Shown here one piece after another: positions 44,601 through 52,806 of a stretch of DNA of 64,000 nucleotides. Source of the DNA: Pseudomonas asturiensis. Lineage in GTDB: Bacteria > Pseudomonadota > Gammaproteobacteria > Pseudomonadales > Pseudomonadaceae. A program made the translations under genes and the position numbers. Location of the stretch: positions 615,904 to 679,903 of the forward strand of contig NZ_FRDA01000001.1 in the NCBI RefSeq assembly GCF_900143095.1. Direction: 5' to 3'. The notes beneath the pieces are model-generated. The model saw only the letters and a list, made by a program, of their open reading frames with translations, was not told the origin of the DNA and did no database searches. The first letter of the stretch is position 1. The number at the start of each line of letters is the position of its first letter.

Positions 44601-46101
44601 TCACAAAGTATTATCATTCATAAGGCGCCTAGCACCTTTCGAGTCTATTTGGTTGATTCTGATCAAGGTGCTGTTGATCAATAAGGTCAGCGGACGGCAG
44701 GTGATCGATTTAATTAAAAAACCAGGAATGGAAGGTTCTCGTAATTTTAGTTGGTGGGCAAAAGGCTCCATCGATCAAGGAAGGTTGGAAGATGCGCTTG
44801 GTTACCAGCGCGGCGATTTGGATGACAGCTTTCTTACGATGGTACCCAGAGACCACCTTCATTATACGGGGCCTCAAATATGGCACTGCCCTAGTTGCAT
44901 TAAAATTGGTTACCATTCATCTATATTTTGCCTCCGAAAAATTCAGTTCTGCCCATGGCACGGTGATAAACTTGTTGGCTGCACCAAGTGCTACGAATTG
45001 TTAAGTTTACTCCATCTTCCTTCACAAAAATCTCGGAGCTTTCCAGCAGAGCCTGAGCGCATTTGTGAACATATTTTGCCACTTGCTGGGCGATTTATTA
45101 TTCCAGATCTTTCAGCACCTATATTTCAAGTGATGAGTTCTTGGTATCGTGATTTTGCGGAGTGGTTAGCGGCTTCGGAAAAAATAGTCGGGGGTGACAT
45201 ATTCCGTTGGATTGAATCACCCGAGTATAAACACGATCTAGATGATATGATATTGCAATATCTGGAGGATAAAACCCATATCCCAAAGCCGTTTAAAGCT
45301 TGTTTGAGTTTCCCCGTGACGAGGCTCAGTCTTGAATACTCTTTTGAGCGAGAGGGTGGAGTTCCAAGGTATTGGAGTCCTGACCCCAGCACGCGCAGAC
45401 TATACGACATCCGGTGCATGGGAGCCGTATCGATTTCAAAAATAGACCAGATTCGGTGTATAAAATCTCTCAGGAGGTACATATGGAAAATTTACATTTC
45501 AAAACATAGAAAATGTTTTCGTTCTTTTATCAACTTAACGCTTCACCAGCGTATGCATTTGCAGCCTGAATCTAGCTGTTTTGCCTCGCTGGCGTATATT
45601 TGTTGGCTGATGCATGCCTTAACAACAAATGATGTGGCGTTGGCACTCGGGAGAGGTCAATGTACATATTCGACATATGGCAGCCGTGACCACTGCCCAT
45701 TGGCGGAGTTTAAAAATAGCCTGAACAACAAACTGGTGCGATTCTACAGCGTGTGGGGAGCTCTCTTGATCGGTACTGCTGAGAGCGGTGAGACGGTGGT
45801 GAAATTCCACAACATGAAGGTAGAGCAGACCCTTAATTACAGTTTCTCTCATACCTACAAAAAAATTCCGTTGGCACCTTCGATCGATGATTCAGAAAAA
45901 TATGGCGCTTACTTTGTATCGCCATCTCACTTGAAAGAATTGTCGAACTTGCGCTGCGGATGCAAATCAGGAGCCGCGGACTATGTACCACAACATCTTA
46001 TCGAAGATACAGTTGAACGATTCTACCCTGATGCTACATCTGTTTTGAAGTTTATCGATTCACAGAAATCCAAAATAGTAAAAAGTTACATTTATTTGTG
46101 A
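44593..46101 (+). CDS. tniQ: TniQ/TnsD-family target-selection protein
   Basis: About 502 residues. The TniQ zinc-finger block is clear: WHCPSCIKIGYHSSIFCLRKIQFCPWHGDKLVGCTKC (first Cys near residue 99), after the usual N-terminal FESIWLILIKVLL segment. The long C-terminal part makes it TnsD-sized rather than short TniQ, so it may recognise a specific attachment site. ATG at 44593 overlaps tnsC by 8 bases. No TnsE and no Cas genes accompany it. Confidence 0.85.
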   Translation: MSDHKVLSFIRRLAPFESIWLILIKVLLINKVSGRQVIDLIKKPGMEGSRNFSWWAKGSIDQGRLEDALGYQRGDLDDSFLTMVPRDHLHYTGPQIWHCPSCIKIGYHSSIFCLRKIQFCPWHGDKLVGCTKCYELLSLLHLPSQKSRSFPAEPERICEHILPLAGRFIIPDLSAPIFQVMSSWYRDFAEWLAASEKIVGGDIFRWIESPEYKHDLDDMILQYLEDKTHIPKPFKACLSFPVTRLSLEYSFEREGGVPRYWSPDPSTRRLYDIRCMGAVSISKIDQIRCIKSLRRYIWKIYISKHRKCFRSFINLTLHQRMHLQPESSCFASLAYICWLMHALTTNDVALALGRGQCTYSTYGSRDHCPLAEFKNSLNNKLVRFYSVWGALLIGTAESGETVVKFHNMKVEQTLNYSFSHTYKKIPLAPSIDDSEKYGAYFVSPSHLKELSNLRCGCKSGAADYVPQHLIEDTVERFYPDATSVLKFIDSQKSKIVKSYIYL

Positions 46102-46235
46102 GATATTGAATACCGCTTACTTTTGGTGGAGAATTTTCATGAAGGGTCGCTTCGTCTTGTATTGTACCGTTCTTGTCGGGATTATCATCGTACCAAAAGT
46201 TACGGTATGATAATGATAGTCATCACTTAACCGCA
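46102..46235. other. Short region with imperfect inverted motifs after tniQ
   Basis: ACCGCTTACTTTTGG near 46110 is loosely inverted to CCAAAAGTTACGGT near 46192, and ATTATCATCGTACC to GGTATGATAATGAT nearby. These may be binding sites for the adjacent regulator or the transposase. No terminal ACA was found, so this is probably not the element's other end. Confidence 0.3.
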
Positions 46236-46703
46236 CTAGTCGCGCCAATATCGACTGACAGTCATCTTGTTCACACCAAGATTCTGAGACGCCTGCGCCT
46301 GGGTTAAGCCCTGGGCTTTGCAATCCTGAATAGCGGTCTTCAAATCTCGATCAATCACTCGGCCGGCCGGCCTGCTGCGTAGCCCATTGTCATCCAACTC
46401 TGCCCGCGCTGCCGCGAGTGTGCCGGCGGCATCCAGTTCGCGCATCTGGTCTGCGAATCTCTCCACGAGCGCATCAACAGTTATGCCTTCCTGGATCAGC
46501 GTGGCTGCGCCGACTAGCAATAGGGGAGACTCCCCGTAGGCTTCCGACAGATCCTGCAGCTTGTCCAATGTCGGACTCGACTTGCCGTGCTCAAGCTGAC
46601 TCAGGTACTGACGATTGCTCCCCTCGGGAATTGACTCCTGGGTCAACCCTTTGTGAGCTCGCAGCGCGCGAAGGATCGCGGCTAAAGGTACCTTCATCGA
46701 CAC
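46236..46703 (-). CDS. XRE-type regulator with a second C-terminal helix-turn-helix
   Basis: About 155 residues with an N-terminal XRE domain (AILRALRAHKGLTQESIPEGSNRQYLSQLEHGKSSPTLDKLQDLSEAYG) and a C-terminal resolvase-like helix-turn-helix (KAQGLTQAQASQNLGVNKMTVSRYWRD). GTG at 46703 is preferred: it lines up with the start of the related XRE protein at 52807 and has AGGA 7 bases upstream; ATG at 46709 is the alternative. A 12-bp-arm inverted repeat lies upstream. Local gene regulator of the accessory region, targets unknown. Confidence 0.8.
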   Translation of the reverse strand: MSMKVPLAAILRALRAHKGLTQESIPEGSNRQYLSQLEHGKSSPTLDKLQDLSEAYGESPLLLVGAATLIQEGITVDALVERFADQMRELDAAGTLAAARAELDDNGLRSRPAGRVIDRDLKTAIQDCKAQGLTQAQASQNLGVNKMTVSRYWRD

Positions 46704-46735
46704 AGGCATTCCTCAAAACCGAGGATGTAGCCATG

Positions 46736-46785
46736 TTGCGCCGTAACACTCTACCGTATATAGTAGTCGCAAAGTTACGGCGCAA
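46736..46785. promoter_or_regulatory. Long inverted repeat upstream of the XRE gene
   Basis: TTGCGCCGTAAC at 46736-46747 and its exact complement GTTACGGCGCAA at 46774-46785 flank a 26-base centre holding CTACCGTATATAGTAG, itself nearly palindromic. A likely self-control operator/promoter of the XRE regulator. Confidence 0.6.
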
Positions 46786-46992
46786 GTGCGTAGCTCGACC
46801 TACCGCTGCGTGGGTTCAGGCAGGCGGTTGAGGGCAGCGGCTCAGGGTGACATCTCTCTACCAGATATCAATTTAGCCCTAAACCGTCGATTGTGATTTT
46901 ATCCTCTACCCCTAGGCGAGCTGCAGAGCCCAGGTCAGCAGAGGTTACGTCCGGGTTTTGGCAATCAGCTACAGAGGCTGCCTCGGAACTGG

Positions 46993-47187
46993 ATGAAGAA
47001 CCCAAAGCGCGAAGTGATAACGGTGGTCTCGGAATCGGTGTGCAGCGAACAGAGCAGCGTGAGAGACCTGGACTTATGCGAGGAACCACCAGTGAGCCAC
47101 ACAGCATTGCCAGCCCCTTCGGCACTCATGGTCAAAACCTTCGGATCGACGATTAGAGACCTGACCTTTAACGGTTACCTACGGTGA
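46993..47187 (+). CDS. Small hypothetical protein, coupled to next gene
   Basis: A 64-residue frame (MKNPKREVITVVSESV...FNGYLR). No family recognised. It is called because its TGA overlaps the GTG of the next gene (GTGA), a sign of translational coupling, but the ribosome site is weak. Confidence 0.35.
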   Translation: MKNPKREVITVVSESVCSEQSSVRDLDLCEEPPVSHTALPAPSALMVKTFGSTIRDLTFNGYLR

Positions 47188-47456
47188 TTCAAAAGGCGAA
47201 GGCGGCCATACCAGAGGATGACGTGGTGAGCTTTCTTTTATGCGCGCTATATCGACCTCCGCGGATGACCGGGTTGATCTTCTGTAATCGCATGAGCCTC
47301 CTACCCCCGGGTTTGCCTGCCCACACGCCGCCAGTAGTTAGGCGGTTTCACCGCAACGATTACCTGATGGTGCAGGCTGACACGGGCGGGTTGTTCGTGG
47401 TGGCGCACCATTACTTTGAAAACGGTGCTATCAGGCCGTTTTTTGAAGTGCATTGA
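47184..47456 (+). CDS. Hypothetical protein
   Basis: A 90-residue frame from GTG. The C-terminal half (VVRRFHRNDYLMVQADTGGLFVVAHHYFENGAIRPFFEVH) has the pattern of a small beta-rich folded protein. No known function; the coupling to the preceding frame and to following small genes suggests an accessory operon. Confidence 0.45.
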   Translation: MIQKAKAAIPEDDVVSFLLCALYRPPRMTGLIFCNRMSLLPPGLPAHTPPVVRRFHRNDYLMVQADTGGLFVVAHHYFENGAIRPFFEVH

Positions 47457-47508
47457 ACACAGGTCAACAACACAGGACATCATGCCGGGACAGGTTGAGT
47501 AAATTGCT

Positions 47509-47631
47509 ATGCCTACAGACTATAAAACCTTGAACAGCTTGCAGACCGCCGCGGAGGTCAAGCCGACCTCGATTCCCGCGAGCGTCGAGCGTGCTATAGC
47601 CGTGCAGTTTGAATTTCCGGCTACCGCTTAA
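47509..47631 (+). CDS. Very small hypothetical protein
   Basis: A 40-residue frame MPTDYKTLNSLQTAAEVKP...FEFPATA. Its TAA is followed without gap by the ATG of the next frame. Too short to assign; called on context only. Confidence 0.3.
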   Translation: MPTDYKTLNSLQTAAEVKPTSIPASVERAIAVQFEFPATA

Positions 47632-47859
47632 ATGTGCTGCGCGAGTGTGGATCACGAAATCAACTGCCTGGTAGGTGTGGTTTACCAAGAACAACGTGGG
47701 CGTTTTCGAGATGGAGCGACCGTTCGAACGTCCTCGCTACGTCGAAGGTTCGAGAGCCACGGATACCACGTCTTCGAAACAAGCAATGGCAGCTCATATG
47801 TTGTTTGCGAGTGGGCACCGGACGGAATGAGCCCACGATTTTCTGGCGTACGCCACTAG
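47632..47859 (+). CDS. Hypothetical protein
   Basis: A 75-residue frame; GRFRDGATVRTSSLRRRFESHGYHVFETSNGSSYVVCEWAPDG looks like a genuine small beta-strand domain found in accessory genes of pseudomonads. Start ATG 47632 or GTG 47647. Between it and the phosphoesterase, a 42-codon frame at 47904-48032 is possible but not called. Confidence 0.4.
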   Translation: MCCASVDHEINCLVGVVYQEQRGRFRDGATVRTSSLRRRFESHGYHVFETSNGSSYVVCEWAPDGMSPRFSGVRH

Positions 47860-48039
47860 GCATTTGGGACACGAATGCCGCAAGCCAAGCCGTTAAAGGC
47901 CACATGAACGATCAAACGTATTCGGAAACAGCAAAGCTCATAACGGTGCCGGCGAGGTGGTCAAACAGGTGTGCAAATACTCACACCGAGCAATCTCTAA
48001 ACCACCTTGAAACACAGCAAATTCATAAGTGACCGAGCG

Positions 48040-48774
48040 ATGAAGCTACGAATTTACTCAGACCTGCATAACGAATTTCACCGCTTCGATCCGCCGGCGC
48101 TCGACCCCGACGTCGACCTGGTCATTCTCGCGGGAGACATCGACAAGAAAGCCCGTGGCGTGAAGTGGGCAAATGAAACGTTCAGTTGCCCGACCGTGTA
48201 CATCAGCGGCAACCACGAATTTTATGACGGCCACATCGATCAAACTCTTCAAAAAATGCGAGACGCCGCTGAGCCCCATGTCCATCTGCTCGAGAACCAA
48301 AGCATCATCATCAACGGCACTCGCATCTTGGGCACCGCAGCGTGGACGGACTTTTCCGCAACGGGCGACCAGGTGGCTGCCAGCAGGATGGCTTGGGAGT
48401 GGATGAACGACTTCAATTACATCCGGGCTGATGCGGGGTACCGACGCCTGAGACCCGATGACCTCGTCACTCGCAACCATGCCGCCAAGGCCTGGCTAGC
48501 CCAGCAGCTTGCCCAACCTTTTGAAGGCAAAACGATCGTCATTACCCACCACGCCCCATCACCTGTAGTTGTAGGAACGAAGCATGACGGGCATCTGAAT
48601 GCGGCTTACACCAACGACTGGCCCAGACTCATCGAGAAAGCGGATTTGTGGGTCTTTGGCCACACCCACGAATATACCGACGTAGAGCTGGGTGGTTGCC
48701 GAATTGTTTCGAATCCGCGCGGTTACCCCGGTGAGTCAACGGGGTTTGATCCCTTCTTCGAAATTGATATCTGA
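48040..48774 (+). CDS. Calcineurin-like metallophosphoesterase
   Basis: A 244-residue protein with the complete metallophosphoesterase motif set: IYSDLHNE, LAGDID, ISGNHEF, ITHHAPS and FGHTHEY. It binds two metal ions and hydrolyses a phosphoester. ATG at 48040 gives the canonical N-terminus MKLRIYSDLH. Substrate unknown. A run of nine G follows its stop directly. Confidence 0.88.
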   Translation: MKLRIYSDLHNEFHRFDPPALDPDVDLVILAGDIDKKARGVKWANETFSCPTVYISGNHEFYDGHIDQTLQKMRDAAEPHVHLLENQSIIINGTRILGTAAWTDFSATGDQVAASRMAWEWMNDFNYIRADAGYRRLRPDDLVTRNHAAKAWLAQQLAQPFEGKTIVITHHAPSPVVVGTKHDGHLNAAYTNDWPRLIEKADLWVFGHTHEYTDVELGGCRIVSNPRGYPGESTGFDPFFEIDI

Positions 48775-48783
48775 GGGGGGGGG
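48775..48783. repeat. Homopolymer of nine G
   Basis: G9 lies between the phosphoesterase stop and the next gene's TTG start. Such tracts slip in replication and could alter translation of the next gene. Confidence 0.8.
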
Positions 48784-48789
48784 TGTGCT

Positions 48790-49167
48790 TTGAAATCAAA
48801 CGTTATCTCTTTCGCAGGGCGCGCACCTTCTCGGTCTGAAACGATGAAAAAAGAAAGTATGCCTTGCGAGGTTGTCCAGGCAATGAGTAACGACTGGGGT
48901 GTCCTCGTGGATGCTTATCTGTTCAACGCAGCTCGTGTCGGGGATCGCTTTGCAGCAACGGTGTTCTGTGATCGGTCTGGAATGGTTCCCGACGGTGGGA
49001 CAGTTGCCACCAACCCAGTACGCCTGATCGCTGTCCGGGGGGTGTTCAAGCTCTTTCAAACCTTGGATGGTGCGGATCATTACGTTCTAGTGACGGAACA
49101 TAACGGGGGAGAGCTACTCGATGGTCGACCAACCAATTACGCAAAGGGGCATCGTGGCGTTGAATAA
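48790..49167 (+). CDS. Hypothetical protein
   Basis: A 125-residue protein from TTG at 48790 (or ATG codons at 48844 and later). The middle DWGVLVDAYLFNAARVGDRFAATVFCDRSGMVPDGGTVATNPVRLIAVRGVFKLFQTLDGADHYVLVTEH reads as a real globular domain. Its end overlaps the next gene by 47 bases. No family recognised. Confidence 0.55.
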   Translation: MKSNVISFAGRAPSRSETMKKESMPCEVVQAMSNDWGVLVDAYLFNAARVGDRFAATVFCDRSGMVPDGGTVATNPVRLIAVRGVFKLFQTLDGADHYVLVTEHNGGELLDGRPTNYAKGHRGVE

Positions 49168-49345
49168 CGCCTCAAGCACTATTTACTGTGACTTACAGAT
49201 GTCTGTTGCTCAAGCGCGCGAGCTCCATGCTCTTGTTCGAGGGCTAAGTGCTTCAGCGCAACATCCCGGTCTCGAAAGCGTGTTCCGTGATATCGAGGAA
49301 GAGTTTGGTCGCTCGGTGAGTAGCTCGTCTGAAAACGTTCGTTAA
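49121..49345 (+). CDS. Hypothetical protein
   Basis: A 74-residue protein, mostly helical at the C-terminus (MSVAQARELHALVRGLSASAQHPGLESVFRDIEEEFGR). Overlaps the preceding frame in another phase. No known function. Confidence 0.45.
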   Translation: MVDQPITQRGIVALNNASSTIYCDLQMSVAQARELHALVRGLSASAQHPGLESVFRDIEEEFGRSVSSSSENVR

Positions 49346-49476
49346 CCAGCGCGCGCCGAGCGTGCGCACTAACAGTCCTTTGGCTATCGCGATATTTGGG
49401 GTAGGGCGGGTGACAACGGGGCTTACGTTCCGATGTGCGTGGGCCGAAATTGCCCTAGTTCACTTAAGGATTATTC

Positions 49477-49866
49477 ATGAAGGACTTTGATGTACAGCAA
49501 ATGATCGGGCCGAGTGTTGTGATGTCTGGACGTGAAATCGAGCTTGAGGATGCGATTCAAGTCACGCGGGAGCAGTTTCCAGACAGCAGTTTTTGCATCG
49601 TCGGCGAGTGGGTATGGCTCGATCTGGAAGCGCCTGACCTCGTCATCCAAGAGCTGGCCGCCGAGGGGAAAAAGCCGACAATGTTGCTAGTTTTTAACGT
49701 GCTGTTCGACAGTTCATCTACTTCTAGATCGCACTGGTTTCGGTCGACACCGTTGATTGATTTTACGGACGACATGTTTTTTCAAACTGAGTCCAAGGTG
49801 TACGTTTTGCTCGGGCATGGGCGTCGGAAATCCATGTCCCTTTCAGCCGTCGTGCGGTTATTCTGA
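49477..49866 (+). CDS. Hypothetical protein, probably DUF6957-like
   Basis: A 129-residue protein. The C-terminal block WFRSTPLIDFTDDMFFQTESKVYVLLGHGRRKSMSLSAV resembles small Pseudomonas proteins I remember as DUF6957; name not verified. ATG with AAGGA 8 bases upstream. Lies before the HAD gene in the same direction. Confidence 0.6.
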   Translation: MKDFDVQQMIGPSVVMSGREIELEDAIQVTREQFPDSSFCIVGEWVWLDLEAPDLVIQELAAEGKKPTMLLVFNVLFDSSSTSRSHWFRSTPLIDFTDDMFFQTESKVYVLLGHGRRKSMSLSAVVRLF

Positions 49867-49884
49867 AGGAAAAAGGGAGTCGTA

Positions 49885-50568
49885 GTGGAAGCGACCTCAC
49901 CAAGTGCAGTAGGCACCATTGGAGCAGTGGTGTTGGACGCATTCGGAACAATTGTGCGGATCAATCGCCGGTTGAATCCGTATCGCGAGCTCATACGAGA
50001 GGGGCGCCGACAAGGCTGTGATCTCACGTCGGAGGGCACTCATTTCATGATGACCACGAACCTTTCGTTGGTCGAGATGGCGTCTCAGATGGGCATCTCT
50101 CTCTCGCCATCGAAGCGTCAAGAACTAACACGAGCACTGGAACTGGAACTCGCGTCTATTGAGCCATTTCCCGATGCGTTAGAGGCCATGGCGCGGTTAC
50201 AAGGCGCAGGCGTGAAATTGGGTATTTGTTCGAATCTGGCCAGCCCATACGGCCCTGTCATCAGAAAACTCTTTCCCAATTTGGATGGCTACGCTTTCAG
50301 TTATGAAGTCGGAGTCATCAAGCCTGATCCACTTATCTACAATGCCATTTGTAGCCAAATGGATGTGGAGCCGGGACACCACTTCGGGGGCGAGCGGGGA
50401 CGCGTATTGATGATTGGTGACTCTAAGAGATGCGACCAGGATGGGCCGAGGTTGATCGGGATGATGGGGCTCCACTTAGATCGTAAAGGTCGTGGGCAAA
50501 TCTACGACCTTCTGCAATTTGCCGGTCTGGTCATCGACCATAACCGGAAAAGCAGTCCTCATAAGTGA
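49885..50568 (+). CDS. HAD-superfamily hydrolase
   Basis: A 227-residue HAD enzyme: motif I VVLDAFGTIVR (the second acid position is not Asp but the first Asp is present), motif II ICSNLASPYG, motif III VIKPDPLIYN, motif IV VLMIGDSKRCDQDGP. Motif I reads DxFGT, usual in the dehalogenase/phosphatase-like subgroup. GTG start with GGGAG upstream. The C-terminal codons and following 25 bases are part of a direct repeat also found at 52221. Confidence 0.82.
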   Translation: MEATSPSAVGTIGAVVLDAFGTIVRINRRLNPYRELIREGRRQGCDLTSEGTHFMMTTNLSLVEMASQMGISLSPSKRQELTRALELELASIEPFPDALEAMARLQGAGVKLGICSNLASPYGPVIRKLFPNLDGYAFSYEVGVIKPDPLIYNAICSQMDVEPGHHFGGERGRVLMIGDSKRCDQDGPRLIGMMGLHLDRKGRGQIYDLLQFAGLVIDHNRKSSPHK

Positions 50569-50597
50569 TTGGTGAAGACGATGTGGAGCAAGACAAC
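50549..50597 (+). repeat. 49-bp direct repeat, copy 1
   Basis: Matches 52221-52269 at 45 of 49 positions. It spans the last HAD codons, the intergenic space and the first codons of a following frame. Here that frame (GTG at 50583) reads VEQDNTAITLPSLQRR and stops, whereas copy 2 leads into a 51-residue gene. Confidence 0.75.
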
Positions 50598-50737
50598 ACA
50601 GCCATCACGCTACCCAGCTTACAGAGGCGTTGATAGCTGCGCCTGCGAGCGCCAAGGCTTGAAGCTGAAAAAGAGTAAGCTCAGCGGGAAACAGCTAAAA
50701 AATAGCCAGGCAATCCCCGTATTTCGGAGTAATAGAG

Positions 50738-51031
50738 GTGGAATTTACCTTCACTCTAAAGTATGAGTTACAAGCTAGCGACACCGATGCCCTGGTTGAG
50801 CGACTGGCAGAGGAGGGGTGTAACGATGCGCTGGTGGGCGTTGGTCAATCCGGGCGCCTTAGTCTTGAATTCGCGAGAGAGGCCGGTAGCGTTAAGGAAG
50901 CAGTTGAAAGCGCATTGGAAGATGTCCGCCGTGCTGTACCTGACGCCAAGCTGATTGCAGCGACGCCCGGTCTTGTAGGCCTCTTAGACGTGCCTGAAAT
51001 CATGGTGGTGTCCCGGCCTCACCTGCGCTAA
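50738..51031 (+). CDS. Truncated helix-turn-helix protein
   Basis: A 97-residue protein from GTG with GGAGTAATAGAGG upstream: MEFTFTLKYELQASDTDALVERLAEEGCNDALVGVGQSGRLSLEFAREA, then VPDAKLIAATPGLVGLLDVPEIMVVSRPHLR. Longer relatives I recall continue through a helix-turn-helix (VGLTDVAEVxGVSRQNMRKLM). Here the frame stops where RKL would follow; reading through the TAA gives LLINHPVHEG, which looks like the family continuation. So a Lys codon may have become a stop. Confidence 0.6.
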   Translation: MEFTFTLKYELQASDTDALVERLAEEGCNDALVGVGQSGRLSLEFAREAGSVKEAVESALEDVRRAVPDAKLIAATPGLVGLLDVPEIMVVSRPHLR

Positions 51032-51857
51032 TTGCTCATTAATCACCCCGTGCATGAAGGTCAATGTAAACGTGCGGCCAGTTATCCCTCCGACTAATGC
51101 ATAAGTGGACGACCATGCGATCATGCGGTGGTTGGTGTCCATCTCTTCTGCTCCCTGTTAGCGAGTAATGAGCCTAAGCCTAACCGAGCTGGCGTTACTG
51201 TCCACGCTCAAAAACATTCCGTCAAATGGAGGGAGTGGCGCACTTGGCTGAATAATCATGTTCATCAGCGCGAGCGTTTACTCAATGCCCAAGGCTTCCC
51301 AGCGAACGGCAACCTGAGCAAATGAAGCAGCGAAACATCGAACTGACAGCTAGCGAAAAGGTTGTCCGTGAGCCATTGATGCACGAGATGCAGGGCAAAA
51401 TGACAGATGCCCACCTCGGAGCGATATTTTCTGCTGAAGCGCCTGATGAAGCGTGCCCTGCGGCCGATTTTGACCGTTGTCAAAACGGCAATTTCTTTAC
51501 CGTTCGTCGCCAAGTCTCCATTTATTTTCGCCCCCCCCACTTGAAAATTTTTAAACGAGACGGAGTTGTTATATTTGAGAGCAAAAGAAAAAGCAGGTTC
51601 TGCACTCACGCTGCTTCCTCGGCAGGTCAGCCGGTTTTTGAGGCTTTTCGCTCCAGCTTCTAGCGGTTGGTTGGAGACTTGAAGGCGCAGTTAGGGGGGG
51701 CGGGGACATCGGGAATAGGGGAGGTCGCCTCTTTGGCCGATAGGCCGCTGCTTTTCACTTTGGTTTCAAACCCACCGCTTTGAAAAAGCGCCATCGGTGC
51801 GTCCGCATCATTTCCAATGTCGTACAACGTGCGTCGTCGCTTGCCAATTGAGGTTTC
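51032..51857. other. Region without confidently supported gene
   Basis: 826 bases. A 113-codon frame at 51322-51663 (+) and one opposite to it have no recognisable sequence; the former crosses a run of eight C near 51532, where a frameshift would be easy. Treated as probable gene debris. Confidence 0.4.
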
Positions 51858-52208
51858 GTGGATATTGATTTTGAAGGCCGGGTGTGGAAAGAGGCGGCGC
51901 TCATTTTCGGTGAGCGGTTGCAAAACCTCGTTCAGGAAGGTATCGCCAGTTTCAAGCGTCAACCTGGACTTGATGAACCCACCAGAATCTATGTGTCTCA
52001 GATAGGGCGAGCTGGGTTTGAGGCGCTTGATCGAGCTATGCACGCGCTTGGGAGCTTTGAGAACTCTTGGGATGGCGCTGGCTTCATTGTCGTCCGATCG
52101 CGTCTCAGACTGCATCTAAAGCGGCATCTCCAATGGCAGCTGATACAGTCGAAGGGCGCTGCAGATGAAGTCGCTGATGATTATTTCGCAGGCGATCTCG
52201 GGCTGTAA
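51858..52208 (+). CDS. Hypothetical protein
   Basis: A 116-residue frame from GTG: FEGRVWKEAALIFGERLQNLVQEGIASFKRQPGLDEPTRIYVSQIGRAGFEALDRAMHALGSFENSWDGAGF reads as a plausible amphipathic helical protein. The opposite strand frame (51660-52115) looks less natural. No family recognised. Confidence 0.4.
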   Translation: MDIDFEGRVWKEAALIFGERLQNLVQEGIASFKRQPGLDEPTRIYVSQIGRAGFEALDRAMHALGSFENSWDGAGFIVVRSRLRLHLKRHLQWQLIQSKGAADEVADDYFAGDLGL

Positions 52209-52220
52209 AAGTGTGATGGG

Positions 52221-52269
52221 AAAGCAGTCCTCATAAGTGATTGGTGGAGACCATATGGAGCATGACAAC
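52221..52269 (+). repeat. 49-bp direct repeat, copy 2
   Basis: Second copy of the sequence at 50549-50597 (45 of 49 identical). It includes the ribosome site and first codons of the small gene at 52255. Confidence 0.75.
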
Positions 52270-52410
52270 GTACCAGGGCCGCTCACTTCGGAAGAGTTTG
52301 ACGCAATGATGCGAGAGATGGATGAAGCCCTAGAGTGGATGGTTGACCAGGTCAAGCGCCGCAGGATCGCTCAAGCGTCGTTCCCTTCCACTTTGGAAAC
52401 CGATATTTAG
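52255..52410 (+). CDS. Small acidic/helical hypothetical protein
   Basis: A 51-residue protein: MEHDNVPGPLTSEEFDAM then MREMDEALEWMVDQVKRR and a short tail. ATG at 52255 with GGAG 8 bases upstream. One amphipathic helix is evident. It looks like a genuine small gene; its 5' end is duplicated at 50583 in a broken form. The following 52411-52806 shows no gene. Confidence 0.6.
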   Translation: MEHDNVPGPLTSEEFDAMMREMDEALEWMVDQVKRRRIAQASFPSTLETDI

Positions 52411-52806
52411 CCTGTATGTAGCGTTGTGCGTTCGATCCACGTTTGCATCGATCCCGATCCAAAGTTGGCGCTGGGGTGGCTGCGGTGCTTCAAGGTAGAG
52501 ACCGCCAGATCCGCAGGCCGCGTGGTGGAGTAAGCCGCCTGACCCGGGTCGCCCAGTCAATGGCCGTGAGCTGCAAGCTTCAACCCGATCAAGACTTTTC
52601 TGAAGGTAATGGGCGATACCAATGTGCGTCAGGCTAATTCTCGACCAAGTTCGAGGCAGATTTCTTACTCCCAGACAGACGTTGAACATTGAGCATGATC
52701 TGTTGGGTAAACGCTCACAATCAAGTCAATCCATTACAGTATGGAACGCGACTATTGGGCGTGGGGAATGAATGCGCAACGATCTGTACCGCCCACGCGT
52801 GCTGCT

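Noticed and set aside
46102..46235. Inverted motifs after tniQ as the far transposon end
   Set aside because: No terminal ACA, no match to the upstream repeats, and Tn7-like elements usually carry cargo after these genes.
51660..52115. 151-codon minus-strand frame
   Set aside because: Less protein-like than the opposing plus-strand frame at 51858; kept out of the annotation.
50549..52269. Repeated spacer as an integron attC array
   Set aside because: The repeat has no inverted core sites of the GTTRRRY type and includes coding sequence; no integrase is present.
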